Below, piece by piece: positions 26,031 through 35,262 of a DNA stretch of 64,000 nucleotides. The stretch covers positions 62,001-126,000 of the forward strand of contig JAZKJF010000003.1 of assembly GCA_040384465.1 (NCBI GenBank), in the 5' to 3' direction. Positions within the stretch are counted from its first letter, which is position 1. Every line of letters begins with the position of its first letter. Both the position numbers and the translations under genes were made by a program. Under the pieces are notes generated by a model. That model was not told where the DNA came from and did not search any database. It saw nothing but the letters and a program-made list of their open reading frames with translations. This stretch comes from UBA5078 sp040384465. GTDB taxonomy: Bacteria; Pseudomonadota; Gammaproteobacteria; Pseudomonadales; Pseudohongiellaceae.

Positions 26031-26810
26031 ATGTTCAACCAGGAATTCAGAGTCCTCAGCCTCAACATCCACAAGGGTTTCGCTCTCGGTCCGAAACGCC
26101 TGGTGCTCAGTAAAATCCGGCAATGCCTGCGCGACAGCGGCGCCAACATTGTTTTCCTGCAGGAGGTGGTGGGCGCCAACCGCAAGCATCAGACACTGGG
26201 AGCTAGCGGACCGTCGCAGACTCAGCTCGAATATCTCGCCGACACAGTCTGGACCCACCACGCCTATGGCAAGAATGCGATTTATCAGCACGGCCACCAC
26301 GGCAATGCCATTCTCAGTGAGCTGCCGTTCGTGCGTTGGGACAACATCAACGCCTCGGTGCTGAGCTTCTCCCAGCGCGGGTTTCTGCACGGGACGATTG
26401 GCTTTGAAACCACTGAGAGCACCGAGGGCAAACGGAGCGGTCACCTGCACCTGATCTGCGTACATCTGGGACTTTTCGAGCGCGAGCGCAGGCTGCAGAT
26501 CGCTCATCTGGTGCGCCATATCCATCAATGCGTGCCGGCCTCCGAACCGCTGATCCTGGCAGGTGATTTCAACGACTGGCGCAAGACCGGACACCGGCAT
26601 CTGCTGGAAACCCTGCAGCTGACCGAGGTCCACGAACAAACCAGAGGCCATTGCGCCCGCACCTATCCGGCGTTTCTGCCCATGCTGGCGATGGACCGTA
26701 TCTATGTCCGCGGAGCGCAGATATCCTTCTGCGACAGCGTGGCCGGGGAAAGCTGGCGCGAGTTCTCGGATCATCGCGCTCTGGTGGCCGACATCCGCAT
26801 CACGCGCTAG
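26031..26810 (+). CDS. Endonuclease/exonuclease/phosphatase family protein
   Basis: The 259-residue protein has the EEP fold landmarks: FRVLSLNIHKGF with the metal/active-site Asn (N13), FLQEV with the metal-ligand Glu, LICVHLGLFERER, LAGDFNDWR with the Asp/Asn pair, and the terminal SDHRALVADIR. It has no signal peptide. Members cleave phosphodiesters in nucleic acids, inositides or sphingomyelin, and the substrate is not predictable. The cardiolipin synthase gene follows 27 bases later, as in E. coli YbhP-ClsB, which suggests a phospholipid-linked function. Confidence 0.88.
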   Translation: MFNQEFRVLSLNIHKGFALGPKRLVLSKIRQCLRDSGANIVFLQEVVGANRKHQTLGASGPSQTQLEYLADTVWTHHAYGKNAIYQHGHHGNAILSELPFVRWDNINASVLSFSQRGFLHGTIGFETTESTEGKRSGHLHLICVHLGLFERERRLQIAHLVRHIHQCVPASEPLILAGDFNDWRKTGHRHLLETLQLTEVHEQTRGHCARTYPAFLPMLAMDRIYVRGAQISFCDSVAGESWREFSDHRALVADIRITR

Positions 26811-26837
26811 GCACGTTATTACAACAAGGAGCACACA

Positions 26838-28256
26838 TTGATCCTGTCGAATGCCCTGCTATGGATATTGCCCCCTCTGCTGATTCTCATGGCAGTCGTC
26901 ACGGCCGGACATGCGCTGCTGAATAAGCGCGACTCCCGGTCCGCATTCGGCTGGATTGCGATGTGCATCATCCTGCCTCTGGCCGGGCCGATCTTTTATC
27001 TGCTGTTCGGCCTCAACCGCGTGACCAAGCGCGCGCGCAAAACCTATCTGACCAAGCTGTTGAAAGACTCCAGCGACACGCTGAGTGAACCGCCGAACAC
27101 AGACTTCCGCCCGCTCTCCATGATCGGTGAACGTCTCGTGAAAAAGGGGCTGAGTTCCTGCGACGAGATTGTCATTCTCGAAAACGGCGAAGCGCTCTAC
27201 CCCGCGATGCTGGACGCCATCAATGCCGCCACGCAACGCATTCTGCTTGGCACCTACATCTTCGATAACGACGGCACCGGCCGCCAGTTCGCAGAGGCAC
27301 TGGCGGCAGCCAAAGCACGGGGCGTAGAAGTCAAAGTCATCGTCGATGGCATGGGGGAGTTCACCAGTCTGCCGCGCATCGGCGGCGTGCTGCGCCGCCA
27401 TCAGATCGACTTCGTGCGCTTCAATCCCATCACGCTGTTTCCACCCGCTTTGGACCTGAACATGCGCAGCCACCGCAAGATCCTGGTGGTGGACGGCCTC
27501 TACGCTTTCACTGGCGGTGCCAATATCGGTGACCGCCATCTGAGCGAACGGATTGGCCGCCAGGACCGGGCCCTGGATATCCATTTCCGTCTGCGCGGGC
27601 GTATTGTCGACGAACTGGAATGGGCTTTCCGCCGCGACTGGCATTACTGTCATGGCACCCGTGACCTCGGACCTTTCCAGCACTGCAACCGCAATCACAT
27701 CGGCGCACCGGCCTGGAGCCGTCTGATTCTGGACGGCCCCAACAAGGACCTCGACCGCATCAATGATCTGATTGTGGGAGTCGTCTCGGCGGCACGTCAC
27801 AAGGTCTGGATCATGACGCCCTATTTCCTGCCGACGCTGGATCTGATCGGCGCACTGCATGCCGCTTATCTGCGCGGCGTCGATGTGCAGATCCTGTTGC
27901 CGGGCTACAACAACATCAAACCGGCCCACTGGGCAGCACGCAATTTTTTACGGCAGATTCTGAAATACGACATTGAAGTGTTCTATCAGCCGCCGCCCTT
28001 CGTGCATTCGAAGCTGCTGCTGATCGATGATCAGTACTCACTGATCGGCTCCACCAACCTCGACCCGCGCAGCTTGCGTCTTAACTACGAACTAGGCGTG
28101 GAATTGTTTTCCGGCGATCTCAACGCGCAACTGAGCCGCTATTTCAGCACCCGGCGTGAACAGGCGCGACGTGTCACGCTGGACGAGATCAAACGGCGCT
28201 CGCTGCCGGAGCGTCTGCGGGATTCGATTGCGTGGTTGTTTTCGCCGTATCTTTGA
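26838..28256 (+). CDS. cls: Cardiolipin synthase (phospholipase D family)
   Basis: The 472-residue enzyme starts at a TTG placed seven bases after AAGGAG. Two N-terminal membrane spans (ALLWILPPLLILMAVVTAGHALL, SAFGWIAMCIILPLAGPIFYLLFG) precede two PLD domains. The HKD motifs are HRKILVVD (H212) and HSKLLLID (H390), each followed by GG/GSTN. It condenses phosphatidylglycerol, or PG with PE, into cardiolipin at the inner membrane. Pairing with an EEP protein resembles E. coli ybhP-clsB, although this protein has the membrane domain of ClsA. Confidence 0.93.
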   Translation: MILSNALLWILPPLLILMAVVTAGHALLNKRDSRSAFGWIAMCIILPLAGPIFYLLFGLNRVTKRARKTYLTKLLKDSSDTLSEPPNTDFRPLSMIGERLVKKGLSSCDEIVILENGEALYPAMLDAINAATQRILLGTYIFDNDGTGRQFAEALAAAKARGVEVKVIVDGMGEFTSLPRIGGVLRRHQIDFVRFNPITLFPPALDLNMRSHRKILVVDGLYAFTGGANIGDRHLSERIGRQDRALDIHFRLRGRIVDELEWAFRRDWHYCHGTRDLGPFQHCNRNHIGAPAWSRLILDGPNKDLDRINDLIVGVVSAARHKVWIMTPYFLPTLDLIGALHAAYLRGVDVQILLPGYNNIKPAHWAARNFLRQILKYDIEVFYQPPPFVHSKLLLIDDQYSLIGSTNLDPRSLRLNYELGVELFSGDLNAQLSRYFSTRREQARRVTLDEIKRRSLPERLRDSIAWLFSPYL

Positions 28257-28373
28257 CCCTGATCAGGGGAATCGCGAGGAGGTTCGATCCCACCGATCAT
28301 GTGCTACTAAACCCATGGCGCCTCGTTTACACTGCAAAGGAACTCACCAATTGGAAGAGTCAAGGAGACCCCC

Positions 28374-28811
28374 ATGAGCACTTACACAAACCTGTTGGTT
28401 GCCATTGATCTGTCGAACGAATCCGCGCGAGTGATCGCCCGCGCCAGACAGCTCGCCGACGGCAATTCCACCAGCCTGAGCCTGATTCATATCGTGGAGC
28501 CGGTGTCGGCTGCCTACCCCATCGACGCCTACGCCATCAACATCAGCAAGCTGCAGGATGAAGCCATCGAGATCGCGACCGAGCGCATGGCGGACATCGG
28601 TAAGGACTTCGACATTCCAGTAGCGCGTCAGCATGTCGTGATCGGCAGTGCTGCCACCGAGATTCGCGCGATGGCGGAAGAGCTGAGCAGCGATCTGATC
28701 GTCATCGGCAGCCACGGCCGGTCGGGCTGGAAACTGCTGCTGGGCTCAACCGCCAACAAAGTGCTGCACGGCGCGCATTGCGACATTCTCACTGTGCGAG
28801 TCGGTGACTGA
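28374..28811 (+). CDS. Universal stress protein, UspA family
   Basis: The 145-residue single Usp domain has LVAIDLSNES at the N-terminus. The ATP-binding-type signature GSHGRSGWKLLLGSTANKVLHGAHCDILTVR follows near the C-terminus. AAGGAG lies six bases before the ATG. It directly abuts fadH (GTG after TGA), suggesting one transcript. Confidence 0.93.
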   Translation: MSTYTNLLVAIDLSNESARVIARARQLADGNSTSLSLIHIVEPVSAAYPIDAYAINISKLQDEAIEIATERMADIGKDFDIPVARQHVVIGSAATEIRAMAEELSSDLIVIGSHGRSGWKLLLGSTANKVLHGAHCDILTVRVGD

Positions 28812-30875
28812 GTGCGCGGCGGCTCGTCTTCGCCACTGGCCCTGCATCCACAGTACCCGCATCTGCTGGAGCCTCTCGACCTGGGGTTCACGCAGCTCCG
28901 CAATCGCGTGCTCATGGGGTCCATGCACACAGGGCTGGAAGATATTCCTGACGCTCATGAGCGGATGGCCGCGTTCTACGGTGAGCGCGCCGCAGGCGGA
29001 GTTGCACTGATCGTCACTGGCGGATTCATGCCGAATGTCCACTGTCTGCCAGCGGGCGAAGATCCTGTCTATCGACAACCTGGCGCCATCGCCAAACACC
29101 GCATCATCACCAATGCCGTGCATCAGCACGGTGCCAAGATCTGCCTGCAGATTCTCCACACTGGTCGCTATTCGCGCACCGAGAATCTGATTGCGCCCTC
29201 TGCCATTCAAGCGCCCATCAATCGGCTGGTGCCCGCCCAGGCGACTGAAGAACAGATACTGCAACAGATCGAGGACTTCGCCGAGTTCGCCGTCTTCTGT
29301 CAGCACGTCGGTTACGATGGCGTGGAGATCATGGGGTCGGAAGGTTACTTCATCAACGAATTCATCGCGCTGCGCACCAATCAGCGGCAGGACCGCTGGG
29401 GCGGCAGTTTCGAGAATCGCATCCGCCTGGCTCTGGAGATTGTGCGTCGCACCCGTGAGCGCGTCGGCACGCACTTCATCATCATCTTCCGGCTCTCCAT
29501 GCTCGATCTCGTGGAAGGCGGCAGCCGCTTCGACGAAACTGTGCTGCTTGGCAAGGCGCTGGCGGCAGCCGGTGTCACAATCATCAACACCGGCATCGGT
29601 TGGCATGAGTCACAGATTCCCACCATTGCCACCAAGGTGCCACGTGCCGCCTTCACCTGGGTGACGGCGAAGTTCCGTGCCGAGCTGTCCGTGCCCGTCA
29701 TCACTTCCAACCGCATCAATACGCCAGAGGTCGCCGAGCAGGTGCTGGCGCGTGGTGACGCGGACATGATCTCGATGGCGCGTCCGTTTCTGGCCGACGC
29801 ACAATTCGTCAGCAAAGCCGTCGCCGGGCGCAGCGACGAGATCAACACCTGCATCGGCTGCAATCAGGCTTGCCTCGATCACATCTTCAACGGCCGACTC
29901 ACCAGCTGCCTCGTCAATCCGCGTGCGTGTCACGAAATGGAATTGCAAATTACCGCAGCACCGTCAGTGAAAAAATTCGCCGTGGTGGGGGCAGGCCCGG
30001 CAGGACTCGCGTTTGCCGTGACCGCTGCCGAGCGCGGGCATCACGTGACACTCTTTGACGCCGCTGCCGAAATCGGTGGTCAGTTCAATTTGGCCAAACG
30101 CATTCCGGGCAAAGAAGAATTCAATGAAACGCTGCGCTATTTCCGTGTGCGACTGCAGCAACTGGGTGTCACGCTGCGCTTGAATCAGCGCGTCAATGTG
30201 GCGACGCTCAATGGCGGCGACTTTGACGAAGTCATTCTCGCCACCGGCATCGCGCCGCGCACACCGGAGATTCCCGGCATCGACGCAGGCATCGCGCAAG
30301 GGCGCGTGCTGCGCTATGCGGATGTCGTCGCGGGCCGCGTCAGCGTCGGCAAAAGCGTCGCCATCATCGGCGCAGGTGGCATCGGTTTCGATGTGGCCGA
30401 ATTCCTCAGTCATGGCACCACTTCGACGAGCCAGAACATTGAACAGTTCATGCGCGAGTGGGGTGTGGACATGAGCTTGCTGGCGCGCGGCGGCGTCGAA
30501 GGCGTGAGCGCTGAAGTCGAACCATCGCCGCGCCGCATTTATTTGCTGCAGCGCAAGCAAACGAAAATCGGCGCCAATCTGGGCAAGACTACGGGCTGGA
30601 TTCACCGGCTGGGGTTGCTGAAGAAAAACGTGCAGATGATCTCGGGTTGCGAGTATGAAAGCATCGATGCAACCGGACTGCATGTACGCATCAACGGCGA
30701 AGCCAAAGTGCTGGCCGTCGACAACATCGTGATCTGCGCCGGACAGGAGCCATTGCGCGAACTGATCGAGGGATTACACAAACCTTTTCATCTGATCGGC
30801 GGTGCGGATGTCGCTGCCGAACTCGATGCCAAGCGTGCTATCGATCAGGCGACGCGGTTGGCGTTGACGATCTAG
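28812..30875 (+). CDS. fadH: NADPH-dependent 2,4-dienoyl-CoA reductase
   Basis: The 687-residue enzyme has an N-terminal FMN TIM barrel (LDLGFTQLRNRVLMGSMHTGLED, a FadH signature). The 4Fe-4S ligands are C347, C350, C354 and C366 (CIGCNQAC..LTSC). An FAD domain (VVGAGPAGLAFAV) and an NADPH domain (IIGAGGIGFDVAEFL) follow. It reduces 2,4-dienoyl-CoA formed during oxidation of unsaturated fatty acids. The GTG at 28812 sits immediately after the usp stop and leaves about ten residues more than E. coli FadH. No better start is visible before the conserved core. Confidence 0.95.
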   Translation: MRGGSSSPLALHPQYPHLLEPLDLGFTQLRNRVLMGSMHTGLEDIPDAHERMAAFYGERAAGGVALIVTGGFMPNVHCLPAGEDPVYRQPGAIAKHRIITNAVHQHGAKICLQILHTGRYSRTENLIAPSAIQAPINRLVPAQATEEQILQQIEDFAEFAVFCQHVGYDGVEIMGSEGYFINEFIALRTNQRQDRWGGSFENRIRLALEIVRRTRERVGTHFIIIFRLSMLDLVEGGSRFDETVLLGKALAAAGVTIINTGIGWHESQIPTIATKVPRAAFTWVTAKFRAELSVPVITSNRINTPEVAEQVLARGDADMISMARPFLADAQFVSKAVAGRSDEINTCIGCNQACLDHIFNGRLTSCLVNPRACHEMELQITAAPSVKKFAVVGAGPAGLAFAVTAAERGHHVTLFDAAAEIGGQFNLAKRIPGKEEFNETLRYFRVRLQQLGVTLRLNQRVNVATLNGGDFDEVILATGIAPRTPEIPGIDAGIAQGRVLRYADVVAGRVSVGKSVAIIGAGGIGFDVAEFLSHGTTSTSQNIEQFMREWGVDMSLLARGGVEGVSAEVEPSPRRIYLLQRKQTKIGANLGKTTGWIHRLGLLKKNVQMISGCEYESIDATGLHVRINGEAKVLAVDNIVICAGQEPLRELIEGLHKPFHLIGGADVAAELDAKRAIDQATRLALTI

Positions 30876-31105
30876 TGCTCACCCAGGGTAGCGCTTCCCC
30901 TTCCTTGCTTGCAGCAACTCACCACTGTCACTGCACAGAGACAAGCAACACCAAAATGTGACGGACATCTCCGTCAGTGTAGTGGAAGCACTCTGATTTT
31001 GTAGATACAATCCACTCTACCGCAAGTCCAAACGCATCGAACGTCCTACAAGGCACGTAGGCAAATCTTCCCCGTGAAGTGGCGATTTCAAGGAACTGAA
31101 ACACA

Positions 31106-32614
31106 ATGCGATCCTATCCTTACACTCCGATAATAGCCGGTGTTTTTTTCTTTTTTATTTTCATATTCACGAAAAACGCCTGGGTTGCAGAAGACGCCTA
31201 TATCAATTTTCGCAGCATTGAACAGCTTTACGCAGGAAATGGCCCCACATGGAATCCACATGAGCGTGTACAGGTTTTTACAAGCCCATTGTGGTACGGT
31301 CTATTGGCAACAGGTCGCCTTTTTTCTCATAACCTCTACGAAATTTCGCTTGTTCTTTCTGCGGCACTCACAAGCCTTTTAACATGGATGCTATACCTGA
31401 TCTCACGCAGACAAGTATTCTCATGGGCGTTAACCTCAGGTTTATTGCTTGCTTCCAGCGCCTTCTTTGATTTCACGTCTTCCGGTCTTGAAAACCCTCT
31501 TGCGTACCTTTTAATCGCGTTATTTGTTTACTTTTATCAGTGTTTGTTTCTGGAGCATTCAAGTACAAAAAACTTGAAACTTCTGCTGACGATTTCCGGA
31601 CTGCTGGTCCTTTGCAGGCTTGACCTGCTGACCTTGATTCTTCCCCCAATGATGTATGCATTGATCACCTTCAGGCGAGCGTTCTCGCTACGCGAATGGG
31701 TGCAATCGGCCTTCATATGCCTTCTTCCTGTTTTACTCTGGTACTCCTTCGCGTTCTTCTATTACGGTAACATTTTCCCTAATACCGCCTATGCGAAACT
31801 GAACACCGGGATAGACAAATTCACTTTGATGACACAAGGAGTCGAATACTTTCTGCACACAGCGTCATACGATCTGATCACTATATTGGTACTCGCGGCA
31901 GGACTACTGATTGGATTAGCAAACAAAGGTTACATTCGCTTTCTTTCACTTGGCATTCTGCTGAACCTGCTCTATGTGATCAATGTCGGCGGCGACTTCA
32001 TGCAAGGCAGATTTCTGAGTTTTGCGTATATGACGGCAGTGATTGTAATCGGCGGATACTTCAACCAACCTGCAATCAGACGGATTGTTCTCCTGGCATC
32101 TGTCGGCATTTATTCTGTGATGTACTCTCACACACCAATCAACAGTCCTTTTGATTACAGTGATGGCACAATTCACGAAAATGGTATTGCGGACGAACGC
32201 GGTTATTACTTTTCCTATACGCGTCTTGCGTCATACCTGGAGGTGCGCGATGGCACTCATTGCTTCATTGACATGGACTGGGGAGAGAGAGCACTGCAAC
32301 CAGATCAGTCAATTGCAGTGATGCGAAACATCGGCTACTTCGGATTATGTGAGGCAACTTTGCAGCAGATTATTGTAGATCCGCTGGCAATCTCAGACCC
32401 ATTTCTAGCGAGACTGCCTGTCGATCCAAACATCTCCTGGAGAATAGGTCACTTTGAGCGGGCTATTCCTGAAGGCTATATCGAGTCGATTGCAAGTGGT
32501 ACGAACCAGTTAACTGACCCGGAAATGCACGAGCTTTTTGACATCATCAAACTGAAGACTCAGAGCCCTGAACTCTTGAGTCGAGATCGTATAGTGTCAT
32601 TGTTCGGGTTTTGA
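31106..32614 (+). CDS. Multi-pass membrane protein, GT-C glycosyltransferase-like
   Basis: The 502-residue protein has about nine to ten membrane spans, beginning with AGVFFFFIFIFTKNAW. The first loop reads AEDAYINFRSIEQLYAGNGPTWNPHERVQVFTSPLW, the acidic (ED) loop and NPxERVxxxTSPLW pattern common in bacterial GT-C proteins. A soluble C-terminal region of about 150 residues follows. Such enzymes use polyprenyl-phosphate sugars in the envelope. The gene is clearly more AT-rich than its neighbours and has no pathway genes around it, so recent transfer is likely. The 230 bases upstream hold nothing I can identify. Confidence 0.7.
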   Translation: MRSYPYTPIIAGVFFFFIFIFTKNAWVAEDAYINFRSIEQLYAGNGPTWNPHERVQVFTSPLWYGLLATGRLFSHNLYEISLVLSAALTSLLTWMLYLISRRQVFSWALTSGLLLASSAFFDFTSSGLENPLAYLLIALFVYFYQCLFLEHSSTKNLKLLLTISGLLVLCRLDLLTLILPPMMYALITFRRAFSLREWVQSAFICLLPVLLWYSFAFFYYGNIFPNTAYAKLNTGIDKFTLMTQGVEYFLHTASYDLITILVLAAGLLIGLANKGYIRFLSLGILLNLLYVINVGGDFMQGRFLSFAYMTAVIVIGGYFNQPAIRRIVLLASVGIYSVMYSHTPINSPFDYSDGTIHENGIADERGYYFSYTRLASYLEVRDGTHCFIDMDWGERALQPDQSIAVMRNIGYFGLCEATLQQIIVDPLAISDPFLARLPVDPNISWRIGHFERAIPEGYIESIASGTNQLTDPEMHELFDIIKLKTQSPELLSRDRIVSLFGF

Positions 32615-32636
32615 AAAAAATTCTGCTGAAACTATA

Positions 32637-33479
32637 TCAATCCTGCAAATAGCGATTAAACCACTCCACGCGGGCCGCTCCAGCCTGCACCGCTGCTTCG
32701 CCCCGGAACCCGTGCCCGGCACCGGGAATGGTAATGAAATTCGAGGCCACGCCCTGCTTCTGCAGCTCGGCGTACATGTTGACGCTGTGGCTGATATTGA
32801 CCAGATCATCGGCATCGCCGTGGATCAGCAACACGGGCGGATCCTGTGCATCCACCAGCAGCAGTGGAGAGATGCCCGCCGCCTGTTCGTTCGGGAAGTC
32901 GAGCGCAGGAAAGCGCTCGGAGGGTCCTGTCCAGGTGCGCAGATCAACCGGCGGGAAATAAGCTACTACCACGGCGACCTCGTTGCTGACGCGCAGCACC
33001 GGATCTTCTGCACCTGCATCGCCCTGGTCGGCGTTCAAGCCCAGCATCAGAGAAAGGTGTCCGCCCGCGCTGCCGCCGGTGACACCGATGCGGGTGACAT
33101 CAATCCCGTACTCAGTAGCGTTCATGCGGATATGGCGAATTGCACGGCTGACATCGGCGTAAGCTTCCGGCACTTTGAATCGCGGAGCACTGCCATGATG
33201 CACGGCAAATACCGTGTAACCGGCGTCGAGGAAACTCTGGAAACCATCCACGCGGGACTCCGGCTCCGCCCAGTTGGAGAACCAGCCACCGCTGACCATG
33301 TACACAATGGCGGCTCCATTCTTTTCACCTTCCGGCTCGAACATGTCATAGATCAGCGCCATACCGTCCTTGTGTCCATACACAAGGTCAGAGGTGATCT
33401 TCGGCGCGGCATTGACGCTCAACGCCGCACTGAGCAAGGACAGACACAGTAAACCACGCAGGGCGATGTTCATGGGCAC
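32637..33479 (-). CDS. Secreted alpha/beta hydrolase (esterase/BD-FAE type)
   Basis: The 280-residue protein has a signal peptide ending SVNAA. The nucleophile elbow is GGSAGG (S137) after VTRIGVT. IHGDADDLVN holds the acid and GAGHGFRGE holds the catalytic His. VSGGWFSNW is the oxyanion region that replaces the classic HGGG. It should hydrolyse an ester or short acyl substrate in the periplasm. It has the same strand as the following two genes but is separated from them by 31 bases. Confidence 0.88.
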   Translation of the reverse strand: MPMNIALRGLLCLSLLSAALSVNAAPKITSDLVYGHKDGMALIYDMFEPEGEKNGAAIVYMVSGGWFSNWAEPESRVDGFQSFLDAGYTVFAVHHGSAPRFKVPEAYADVSRAIRHIRMNATEYGIDVTRIGVTGGSAGGHLSLMLGLNADQGDAGAEDPVLRVSNEVAVVVAYFPPVDLRTWTGPSERFPALDFPNEQAAGISPLLLVDAQDPPVLLIHGDADDLVNISHSVNMYAELQKQGVASNFITIPGAGHGFRGEAAVQAGAARVEWFNRYLQD

Positions 33480-33510
33480 CTCCTCTTTCTGTTGTTTTCA
33501 ATGTTGTACG

Positions 33511-34440
33511 CTACTGCCCCAGCAGATTCGCAGGAGAAAACTGATCAGTCAGGATTCGCAGGCTTTCATCCCAGTCAGGCTTGGTCGACAGACGCACGGG
33601 GAATTCCAGTATATCGACACCATAGACCTTCAACGGCTCGTAAAGCGTCTGTGCTGTCTGGCTCAATTGCCCTTGATCCGGTAGCGGCTTCTGCTGAGCG
33701 ATGATGACGCGGTTGCCCGAGCCCGACATCTTGAAGTTGAAAAATTCGCCGAAGACACTGGTGTAAGTCACCGACTCGTGGGAGTACAGATTGCTGGTGG
33801 AGAACGTGTTGGCCACCAGCACGCCATCGGGCGTCAGGAGCTGTTTCACTTCCTGCAGAAACTCCTGGGTCAGCAGGTGCTCGGGAATGTATTCGCCAGT
33901 GAAGGCATCAAGCATGATGAAATCGTACTTCGCGCCCTGCAGCCCCGCACGCTTGATGAAGACGCGGGCATCGACAACATGTGCCTTGAGATTCTCGTCT
34001 TCCGTAAAATTGAAATAATCACGCGCCACGTTCAGCACCGCCTGATCGATCTCCAGCACGTCGATCTTGGCCTGCGGATAGAGTTCATGTAGTACAGTCG
34101 GCACCGTGCCACCGCCGAGACCGGCGATAAGGATATTCTGCGGGTTGGGATTCACCAGCAGCCCCGCCATGGTCATGCGGGTGTAGTGGAAAATCATCTC
34201 CTGCGGGTCGCGCATGTTCATGCAGGTCTGGTTGCGCTCGCCACGCACCGCGTTGAAGATCAGACAGCGGCGACCATCGACTTCGGTGACGATGATGTTG
34301 CGGTACACCGAGCGCTCTTCGTGGATCACCTCGGCGCTGGCAGTGCCGCTCAGCAGGCTGGCCAGCAGCGGCAGGCTCAGGGCACACAGGCGGGCAACAC
34401 GGTACAAGCTGTAGCGGGTCAGAAATGTGTCAGCTCTCAT
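33511..34440 (-). CDS. Spermidine-synthase-like domain protein with N-terminal export/anchor segment
   Basis: The 309-residue protein has a hydrophobic N-terminal segment (LCALSLPLLASLLSGTASA), then a Rossmann methyltransferase-like domain of the spermine/spermidine synthase superfamily. ILIAGLGGGTVP (around 103-113) is motif I, VLEIDQAVLNVA the acidic strand end, and MLDAFTGEYIPEHLLTQEF the region of the catalytic Asp. It starts three bases after the stop of the membrane gene below. In many bacteria the two halves are one polypeptide (fused MFS/spermidine synthase). The export signal implies that the domain acts outside the cytoplasm, so a role in polyamine synthesis is doubtful. Confidence 0.8.
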   Translation of the reverse strand: MRADTFLTRYSLYRVARLCALSLPLLASLLSGTASAEVIHEERSVYRNIIVTEVDGRRCLIFNAVRGERNQTCMNMRDPQEMIFHYTRMTMAGLLVNPNPQNILIAGLGGGTVPTVLHELYPQAKIDVLEIDQAVLNVARDYFNFTEDENLKAHVVDARVFIKRAGLQGAKYDFIMLDAFTGEYIPEHLLTQEFLQEVKQLLTPDGVLVANTFSTSNLYSHESVTYTSVFGEFFNFKMSGSGNRVIIAQQKPLPDQGQLSQTAQTLYEPLKVYGVDILEFPVRLSTKPDWDESLRILTDQFSPANLLGQ

Positions 34441-34443
34441 GAT

Positions 34444-35106
34444 CTAATTGGCTCCATGTTTTATTGCAGTGGCCTCGGCGGGCGTCTCTTGGACAGGAAT
34501 CTTATGCGTTATCAGTACGGCGGCCGACAGGAACAGCAGTGACCCGATGACTCCCCACATGATCTGATCAATCTCGAACCAAAGCACGAAATAGAAGGAT
34601 GTCATCAGCGTTCCCAACGCACTACCGAGTGTAGAGACGAAGTACAAGAGACCGGCCATGCGACCACTCTGTTCCTGCGAGCTGACCATCAGGCGAATCG
34701 AATAAGGCGACACCATGCCCATGAAGCAGATCGGCAGGAAGTACAACAGGGTCGCGGCCACCAGCGAGCCATAGCGCGGGTCCTCAATACTGAGAAACAC
34801 CTTGGTCATCGTCCACTCACCGAGGAAGATGATGGGCAGTGACAGGACGGCGGCCAGCAGGAAGAACACCGCAAAGGTATAGGGATTGGGATTGCGGGAG
34901 GACAGCCTGCCGCCCCACAGATACCCGAGTGACAGCGATAGCATGAAGATGGTGATGATGCTGCCCCAGACATACACGCTGGTGCCGAAATAGGGAGAGA
35001 GCACGCGACCACCGAGCAGTTCGATAGCCATGATGGCAAAGCCGTTGATGAAAGCGGCGCAGACGATGACTTTACTCATCAGGGAGTTCTTGGCGGATTC
35101 GGTCAC
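34444..35106 (-). CDS. Membrane half of a split transporter-like/spermidine-synthase-like pair
   Basis: About 220 residues with six membrane spans (VIVCAAFINGFAIMAIELLGGRVLSPYFG is the family's first helix, followed by GSIITIFMLSLSLGYLWGG). It matches the N-terminal membrane domain of fused MFS/spermidine synthase proteins. The start is uncertain: the GTG at 35106 follows AAGAAG by ten bases, a TTG at 35145 is further upstream, and the first ATG is at 35079. It is the first gene of a two-gene unit with the synthase-like protein and is divergent from the MATE gene. Confidence 0.78.
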   Translation of the reverse strand: MTESAKNSLMSKVIVCAAFINGFAIMAIELLGGRVLSPYFGTSVYVWGSIITIFMLSLSLGYLWGGRLSSRNPNPYTFAVFFLLAAVLSLPIIFLGEWTMTKVFLSIEDPRYGSLVAATLLYFLPICFMGMVSPYSIRLMVSSQEQSGRMAGLLYFVSTLGSALGTLMTSFYFVLWFEIDQIMWGVIGSLLFLSAAVLITHKIPVQETPAEATAIKHGAN

Positions 35107-35262
35107 TGTGTTGATTCTTCTTGTGTGGTGTCGGTGAGGGTTCAATCGGAGCCTGAAAATACGTTATCTCCCCGGATGGGTCAAGGCGGCCACGATTGCA
35201 AGCCGCGCCAGCACGGGCGTATTCTTGCCGCTCAGCGATCCGCAGGGATCAAGGCCAATTTC

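Noticed and set aside
30876..31105. Possible RNA gene in the 230-base spacer before the GT-C-like gene
   Set aside because: No tRNA-like fold, strong dyad or terminator could be seen.
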